A program made the position numbers and the translations under genes. Under the pieces are notes generated by a model. That model saw only the letters and a program-made list of their open reading frames with translations, had not been told where the DNA came from and made no database searches. A DNA stretch of 54,269 nt from Branchiostoma floridae (Eukaryota > Chordata > Leptocardii > Amphioxiformes > Branchiostomatidae), in NCBI RefSeq assembly GCF_000003815.2, contig NC_049987.1:5691541-5745809 (forward strand), given 5' to 3'. Below, one piece after another: positions 38,801-47,800 of this stretch (positions are counted from its first letter, which is position 1; each line of letters starts with the position of its first letter).

Positions 38801-41800
38801 ACTAAGGAGGAAATAATAGCCCTTAATACCCACGCGATGATTCAAATGGAGAATGATTAATAAGTACCTGGGCGTTAAAAGGCAACAACAAACTAGAAAG
38901 GTAATATTTGCAAGCAAATACAGAATGTTACCTTCACATGGTTTAGTCTAGCATTTCTACCTGGAAGGGTAAACTGATTAAGTTGCAGAAGTTGACACAG
39001 GATAAGTCAAGACATGCAAGAAGGTACAAATAAATTTTGATAATTTTTTATCTGTAACGTTATACATCTTGAATAATGAACACAACGTCCAATATTGTTC
39101 CAAACAGGGTTTCTCATCATCATCTCATCACAGCCCCATAGCTACAAGCCACAGGGGCAGTCTGTCCAAAAAGGTTTTCCATTTCTGACGGTCGTCAACA
39201 GGGTTTACTCGACGACTCGTCTGCGGGAGCGTCAGGGCCTATGATTTTTTTCCGCTTGGGGGAGGTCCAGGGAGAAATTTCTTGGCTTGCGGAGGGAGAG
39301 CCATGGCAAAAACTGGTTTCCTTCAACAATATGTATTCAAATTTAAAAAAAAAAAAAAGATAAAGCTTCGAATCACTCGGGAAATTCATAATCTCTGACT
39401 TGGTGCAGGACGCGCGCCGCGAAGTTCAGTTGGTAACATAAGAATAAGTTCAATTTTGCGCTTTCCGTCATTGTTGACGAACAAACTCGGCGCGTAAGTA
39501 TAGACAAATTTTGCAAAAATCTCTAAAAAATCAGCGGATGTTTGCGGACGGTGCAGACTTAGATGATGATTCCTAACGCCCGCCGGCGGCGAGAGAGAAG
39601 CGACTGGTCGAACCTGGTCGACGCCCCTCCCCCTACTGTTCTGGTCAGTCGCATCGTGCTAGCGCCGATGTTTTTGTTGTCATTTTCCCGGCCCCGATTA
39701 ACTGTCAGTTGTTGCTACCATAGAAGGAAAAAAAATCGAACAATATGTGAAATTAAATAAGGTACTTTCAAAATAGTATGGTACTTTCAAAATAGTCTCC
39801 GGTAAGCCGATCGGACCTCACATGCTTGCGCTCTATACGGGGGCGGGGCCCTACATGAAATTAAACGTGACAAATAGGTTTGCTTTTGATTCTTTAATTG
39901 ACTGCTTATAAAATATGGACCGAATCTACCGGTGTCATCATGTTGCACCAAATGTGGGCTGACCGTCTATGAAAATTAAGATGTCAAAGATATTTCCCAA
40001 AAGGTAGGCAGAGATTTGTTGATGTTGGCGGTGTTGTTTTTTTCGTAATGATTTTCTTAGTCGGACCATCGCAAACAGTACATTCAGCCCCTTTCCCCGT
40101 GAAAACATCAGCTAGCTTGTGCTAGATACAGCCTCACATGAGACAAGAAGTACATACAGTCACAATTTTATTGTCAAATATTATAGAATTGAATTCTCGT
40201 TTCTGTCTACTTGAATTAGACTAACTTCTGAAGAGAGCAAAATTAAAACAAGCGTACCAAGTTACGGCACACTGCGTAGCACAAAATCGGAAGGTACATT
40301 CACAAAAACGTCTCACAGAGTTTGCCGCTTGTACTACGCAGCGCGAAGGGTTCTCCTCAGCATGCTCAGTCACACTTTTTACGTTTTCTATGAACTAGGT
40401 AGGTAGGTAGGTAGGTAGGTATGAACCACATACCCAGTGTGAAATCGAAGGTTACACATATCCTGTTTATGTCGCAGAAATTATAAGAGCGCAGCGCGAT
40501 CGCCGTCTAGTGGGAAGGGGGCCTTACAAACTACTGTAAATCGCACAAATTCACAGAAACAGCTGATTAGCGTAATCGCTAAAATTGCCACAAATCTATT
40601 ATATTCGTTGACGTCCCGCAGTTGCCGGGCACTCTCAGAGCAGAAATTGATATGGCTACCCCTGCACACTGCAAGTGATCTTCACAGTACGCAGCACATC
40701 TCCGCTATGCTTCCTGTCACAGTCAATCTGTGTAAATTCATTCATATTTTGAACGGCTCAATCATTTTTTGTTAGAGTCCGCAATTCATATTTCATAAAT
40801 TTCTTTTATTTTTAGCAAACAATTTTGATTTACGTTTGATGTACATAGTTTGTTTATGCCCTCATTATCAATACGTGCCGCAGTCGGCACACTTCAAACC
40901 CGTCCGCCTGTCAATCATGCAAACCTCAAGGGGTTAGGTTTCTGCTACACTAAACTTTCCGCGGCGTTGGCTTATGCTGATTTGTGCCTGGGGTTTTGTG
41001 CTATACCGACCACTCCCACCGTGTATAAAGCTGTAACGGTTAAGTAGATTAATTGTAATTCACCCAGACTTCGTTTCCGTGCTCCACTTGCTTGCTGGGG
41101 ACCAACGCAGCGCTGTGGTAACTTACATGATAAACAACAAGGTGAACGGAATGACCGTGACCTAACATGGGGAGGGCGTTCCACGCTGCAGTTAATCTTG
41201 TTTGTTCAGGTCAGTTTAATAGCGAAATAAACTCATCAAGTCCATTGTTTGTGTTTCACATACCTTTATGTCTCAGGCGTAAAACTTTGAGTTTGCATGA
41301 CGATCGTTATGCATGTTTTTTTTTTTTTTATGTAACAGCCGGCAACACGCAGTGACCTTGCGTCTAAGGTAGTCATGTGTTGTTGTTTTTTTGCTCAAAT
41401 GTTCTTGTTGACCAAAAAATCGGTTAACTACAACCGTGACACCAATCTGTGTTTCATTTAGAGGACAGCTCTATGTATGAACTTGAAAAACGAACAGGTC
41501 TCGCTACATTTTTATGCCAGTTACTTATCTGTTATCATGTCAGGAGACATCCAACGAAATCCCCACGTTACCACATACACGTAACGTTACCACTGTCAGT
41601 TGTCGGCCTGTCTGAGAAAATTGCACTAGTGCTCTGAATGCGCTTGTTCACCAAATTATCGCGTGAGTACGCACGAGTGCTGGCGTAGTACACATCGTGT
41701 ATGTTCTCGATTCTACGTAACTCAAACACAACATAGAATCTGAACAATGTTTGGATGGCTCAGAGTTAAACTGGCTTGTGCAGGTTGCAAAACAATAGCT

Positions 41801-44800
41801 TAAACAAAATCAAGAAAAGTATCGAAACAAATACTTAGATCTGACTCGATTAGACCTTAACCGAGACACATTATACTTTGGGGGCATTAAATTTCATTCT
41901 GCGTGCGCTCAATTTCATTGTAGTATTTCTACCTTCTTTTGAAGTGTATACTAGTATGCAAAAGGTGCCGATATGCGGCAAAATAAAGTCTGTGAATTTC
42001 TTGATCTTTTATTACTTATTGGTAAAATGAATTCTACAAATCATTCAGAGAACGGCTTCTGCCTCAATTCAGGCTGTCTAAAGCAAGATGAAGTCACCAT
42101 TTGGCGGGCGGAAACTTCCGTGTTGCGTAGCGGCGGTCGTTGACCTCGTTCGAATACCATGTTCCATAACTCCCGGGCGGGTTCCATAGCTACCGGTCGT
42201 TGACCTCGGGGTTCTAACGTTCTATGGGGGCTCGAAAGTTCGATTTTGTGTTAAAATTGTTAGTTTTTTCACCCTTTTTTGCCCCATAAAATCATTTTTT
42301 TGTATCTTTGGGGGACCAAATGACCAAGGTGCAGTGTCTTATGTGCAGACCTACCAGCTTGCTGAATTACGAGATATTCCAAGGTCTAGTTTTGGAGATA
42401 TCCATGTTTTTTATTTGTGCGGAAAAGAAGAAGAAGAAACAAAGCAAAAACAGTATGTACCTTCTGTGAAGGTAACATAATAATGGGAAACTTTTGGCAT
42501 CAATTATTTTGGGAGGAGGAATTTGAAGTCATCAGTCTAGTGTCCCTACCAACTAAACATGTGTCTTTGATTAAATATTTGCATTAAGAATATATTGTTC
42601 TTTTTTGTCTGTTTGTCATTTCCCTTATACTGAAAAAAATTAGCCCCCCCCCCCCCCGTATTAATGTGTAAAAAACAACGTATAATCATTTTGAATTCAG
42701 AATATTGTAAATGATAAACATAAGTTTCCTGAAAAAAATGTTTTTCACATAGAGGAGCTCTATCAAATTAAAGCATTTTTGTTTCAAGAGGCAAAATCCA
42801 CATCGGGGGGATTTGGAAACCGCATAGCATTACGTTTGATGATTTGAATGAAGCATAACAGGGTGTCTTGCAGACATTACTGAAGCAACAATAGCACAAC
42901 TACACCATGAATGTTGTCTATGACTAGGGTACGTTTCATTACGATACTCCTAAGTACCTATTATTGCTATAATTATGATAAGTCTGTTGCTGCAATAACG
43001 AATAGTACGTTTAGCATTACTATTTGTCATTGTTAGAAAATAATCATTGCTATAATGATGTTGTTGTCGTTAATGGTATAATTGTTTCTTCTCCATGACG
43101 TATAACGAATTGGAGTCGGCAGGTAAATACATTATATTCGAATGCCAATGAATTCTGCTAAATCTGACAATCACGCTATGCTGATTCTGTAGCTGGTTTC
43201 TTTCTCGGACTGTCTTCATTTTTTTTTCAATCTCCACGATGCTGCAATTCAAATTTCGCCACAAAAATTGATACACACATAAATATATATCTGATTGGCT
43301 TCTGTTGTAGAGTTCTCTATGAAAATACATATGTGACCGAATACATATCTTAATTCTCGATGTAGACTGTCCTTCTTGCTATTGTTTCTACATGTAATTC
43401 AATATTGTACACTATAACGGATCACATATTGCATACAGTATGATTTCATTTATAACTTTTTAGCGATAATATCCAAACACTGTTACAGTTTCTTCAAAGT
43501 AGACGATTCTTATTGCCAAATTGCTACAAGCGAATGCAAAAGTTAAGACGTATAACGGCGTTCCAAATCGGTGGTGTTGAATATGGTACATGTATGATTG
43601 CAGCTCTGATTGTAATTTTCGGAAAATTCTCGAGTCGTCAGCTTTCTCGTAATGGCCTCAGTTCACCCCTGAGAATTGCGGATTGCTCTAATGCCATCCC
43701 GCGGTAAATTGCCAGGCAATCTACGTTTAGTAGCGTTCCTACTGGCATGTGCTTCGTTATGTAATTGGCATAAAGACACAAAGTACCGGTATAACGGACA
43801 TTTGCGTGTCATTGTTAATGGCAGAGATCCGTGAAACCGTAAAGAAATGCGCGCTAAGCTGTAAAAATTGTCCGACGCCTCGAAATGAAAAAAGGAAGAT
43901 AATGCTAAGATGTCGTTTACCTAGCCCATTGCCATCCGTTATCATAATCGACGTGGCACTTTTATGGCAAATGCAATAATTATGTCTCATTCGGTCCCAA
44001 GAGGGAGGTTCGTTCCCCGACCCCTTTCGTCGTCATCATTGCGTTTTCCGATTAAATGCAAGTCATTTATTTCTTCAATGATGGACTTAAATCTTGTTAG
44101 AATTGTCCCAGGATTTGATATACTTAAGGAGACTTATTCAATTGGGCGGGGACACGGCGATTAGAGCTTTATGGACACAAAAATGAGACGTCATAAAACG
44201 TATATTACGGCCTACCGTTAGGTCATGAATAAGTCCCAAACTGATCCATCATTTGAAGATGCATTAAAGGCAAACTGCCTGTTTGTGTGATGATGCGACG
44301 TAATAGAATAGATGGATAGTGTCTCGTTTCGGTTTAGTTTTAGGATTCTTTTGATTTTAACCAAACACGGGGAAAAATTTACAATCGAATTAGATATTTT
44401 AACCATGTAAATCTTTATCACAATGACACGTAATTACTATCAAAATTCGACGTTCATTGACAGAGTCATTAAGTGAATTTAAGATATTTCTAAAAGCCCA
44501 ACACAACCATAATGTTTCATTAATAATTTGGCAAATTAGTGGGCTTCTGACAGTTCTGATAGACTTATGCTGGTGACATTGTTACTTTCAAGCCCTTTCG
44601 ACATAGTGCTAATAAAAGACCGCAATCAGTAAGCGTGTCTTATAGAGCTTATCAAAAAAGGCAGTACCTTCGGCCTGAAGAGATAGCAATACGATTTCCA
44701 CATTCTACGTCACCTGTTGCTGCCGTCCCCCTTTACAATATCAGTAATTTACAATAGATTATCGATATATACAAGACTCTTTCATTAGCAACACTTTCAT

Positions 44801-47800
44801 CGGATAAACCCTTTTAATTATATCCACGGGTGGATCGATGGTTACAGCGTCGGGTAATGGTGTTCTTTTGAACTGTACGGATCAATGAACGGCTTCTTTT
44901 GCAAGCACAGATGAGGCCATGGAGACTCAGCCATGGCACAGTCTTATTTTTAGAAACTCACAGGGAATTGTGCTATTGTTAGGTTACTAAACATGTCCTC
45001 TAAAAGCAGAAAAGGTCGATTGGTCAATAATGGACTTGTTTTACATACAGTGTTTACAGGCTGAGGTAGTAGGGAGGGGCTAGTTTTATTATTAGAATTT
45101 GGTAGCGTGTTCTACCATTTTCAGTACTACTAGACTACTACATCAACCTGCTACATTAACCTAGCCAAGGCAGATTGCGATGATTAGCTTGTAGCGTAAA
45201 GGGATAGTACAAAATGGCTTGCTTTCAAACTCTTATACGTACACACTCCCAGAAAATCCATGTAATCATGTACACCTGAGTGGACCATGGACTGGACAGT
45301 GAACCCCCTTAATACACCATGATTTTAGCACACAGTATTGCTGTTAACCACGCCACCATTGTTCTGCATTGTGATATAACAGCGTCATCACTTGCTCTGC
45401 TGTTCACATTTTCAATTGCCTTTCTTCTTTATTATAGTCAATTTAAATGCGACTTCTGGAAATGACTTGTCCACCCAGAGATAGTTTTGATGAAATCTAA
45501 CATTCATGAGTTTCATAGTTTCACGTTTTTTTTTTTCTTCAGTGCAAGGCAGAAGATTTGTATTATTTTTCTCCTCACGTATCCCACTTTACGCCCATCG
45601 TATCGTGTCATCTAATAGAAATTGCATTTCCGCCACCCTACTCGTTGTACCCCGGCGGCGCAGGCATCTTTCACCCGCTTCTGGTAAATGGGGTGTCATT
45701 TGCAGCCGGGGAGACGAATGACTCCGCGCTAAATAGTTCCTTTCAGAAGGAAATGGCCTAGTCGTGATGATACCATTACATCTGACACTGGAGTCATCCA
45801 AAAGTCCTTTTACTTCGTCCGGCCAATACTTATAGATCACCGTGAACCCTGGGTTGACAGCGGGGTCTCCGAAATAAAAGTAAAAGTTCAAGACGAAAAG
45901 CTGTGTGGAAGCCGCAATGGCGTTTGGATGCTGTGCCTGGAAAGGGGATCGATTCTTTCTACTGTCTGGTTAAAGCTTTTAGTTCGGAAATCTGACAACT
46001 GTTTGGTCACGTTCGTGCTTCTGTCAATAGGTCATTGAACTGTATGTATTTAGTAAAGACTGATGTGATTTGAATGTTTCAGAGAGTTGCTGATTCTAAG
46101 TGTTAGAACATCTGCATCTGATGGAAAACATGTTGCACACTTTGAAAACCTTTGAGCCTATCGACCTCCACAAATGTATTCGTCTCTATTATTACCCGTT
46201 CTCTTCTGATGTCAAATGGGGTCAAAGGTGCATAGAAGTCGATACCGCCCGCTGTTCATGTTCATTTTAGGCTGTTTTGAAAATGATTCTTGTCCATATA
46301 TGGCCTATTTCAAGGTCAATATTGACCATGGTAAAATCCTAAATGATATCAGCTCTACAACGTCGGCTGTGGCTAAACAGTCCTATACGAGAATGGCAGT
46401 CTCTGACACAAAGGGCACATCTGTAAGCTGACTAAGGTCTGTTGCAGAGTTCTATTCACAGGATTCACTATTCTTTTGCCATGCGCATCAGCCTGGTTTC
46501 TCCTGAATTTAGTTGCATCTCCAACTGGATCTGTCATTTGGATGTTTTGGAAATGATTCTTGCTCGATGCTGTGATAGGTGATGACTAGTTAAGCAGTTC
46601 TAGTTTCATGTCCTTTACAGAGACTAAATAAAACAATAATTCTGTTCTGTTCTTCTGCAGCTTTTGCGTCCCAAACACCGTCGTACCAGACCCGTCCCAA
46701 ATCCACCGCGGTCCGAATGGGCGAGACCGTCACCCTGTACTGTTCCTTCCACCGTCTGAGGAATAAACCGGTCATGTGGCTGGGGCCGCCAAACTTCCAG
46801 GTCTGTTGTTGTATCAGTATGTAAATGTGTGCCTTCATTTGCACTCAGTGTACGTGATTGTCAGCCTAAAGAGCCGGCTGCCGCGTGACGCATCGACCTT
46901 GTTCTTTGCCGGCACATGACTGGGGCTGGCTCTATATCACTCCATGGATCCAAAGAAATATAGATCCTTCGAATGCATAGTGGTTCGTAGTGGTTATGCT
47001 GCCTCCGACAAAGAAGGAGGGGAGCAGATGTTGATCTGGTCTGCCTAGTCCCTCCAGGAAAGATCTAGGCAGAAGTGAAAAATCTTAACTACTACTACTA
47101 CTAGCCTGCTGACCCAAATCTCTCCTGGGAAAGTAGCAACTATGTAGCTGCAGGCGTTTCTCGCAGCTATTGGATACATAGGGCTCCACTGTCGACTGTT
47201 AATGGCAATGTTCTTAAAGACACTAAATTTGTACAGTCAAAGTAATGCTATCAGCTAGTAATATATCTTTAAGTCTCCCTATTTACAATGACGTTGGGGT
47301 TATCACATATCTATCTTTAATCTCTCTCAATGGCTTCTACTGTAGGTGATTGCCAGCGGTCGTGATGTGGACGTGAATAAGTACAGCAGGCACGCGATAG
47401 TCGGGGACGCCAGGAGAGGGGAGTTCAACCTGAAGATCCATGACGTCAGACCCGGGGATGAGGGGGACTACAGGTGTACTGTCTTCTCCGTCCCACCTGC
47501 ACAGGACGCCAGGATAACAGTCATCGGTGAGAAGGAGATCCTCGTCATCACTAATGGTGGTATCTCACTGCACGTGCGGCACTGCGGGGTTCGAAAGATT
47601 ACCCAACATTCAACGAATTTCAGAGATAAGGAAGAAATTTTTACATTTTGTGCACTTTGTTGTCTACTTAGTCACAGTTGTGCGTATTACGCAATATCTA
47701 AATCATAAAAAATAACACAAAGAAAAATAAGCAACAGTGCCGCAGTGAACGAACCCCGCAGTGCCGCACCAGGTCCCCAAGTGCAATGAAATACCACCTT

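Larger units (their letters stand above)
15768..46660 (+). other. Intron 1 of the Ig gene (30.9 kb, repeat-filled)
   Basis: Bounded by GTACGT at the 5' end and a pyrimidine-rich TTCTGTTCTTCTGCAG acceptor at the 3' end. It separates the signal peptide from Ig1 in phase 1. It contains most of the tandem arrays and mobile elements listed below. No other exon inside it could be confirmed, so alternative first exons or nested genes are not excluded. Confidence 0.65.

Noticed and set aside
45541-45761. Possible exon after a strong pyrimidine tract and CAG at about 45541
   Set aside because: The translations in the usable phases lack Ig or other motifs and end in stops without a good donor; exon 1 to exon 2 already fits exactly.
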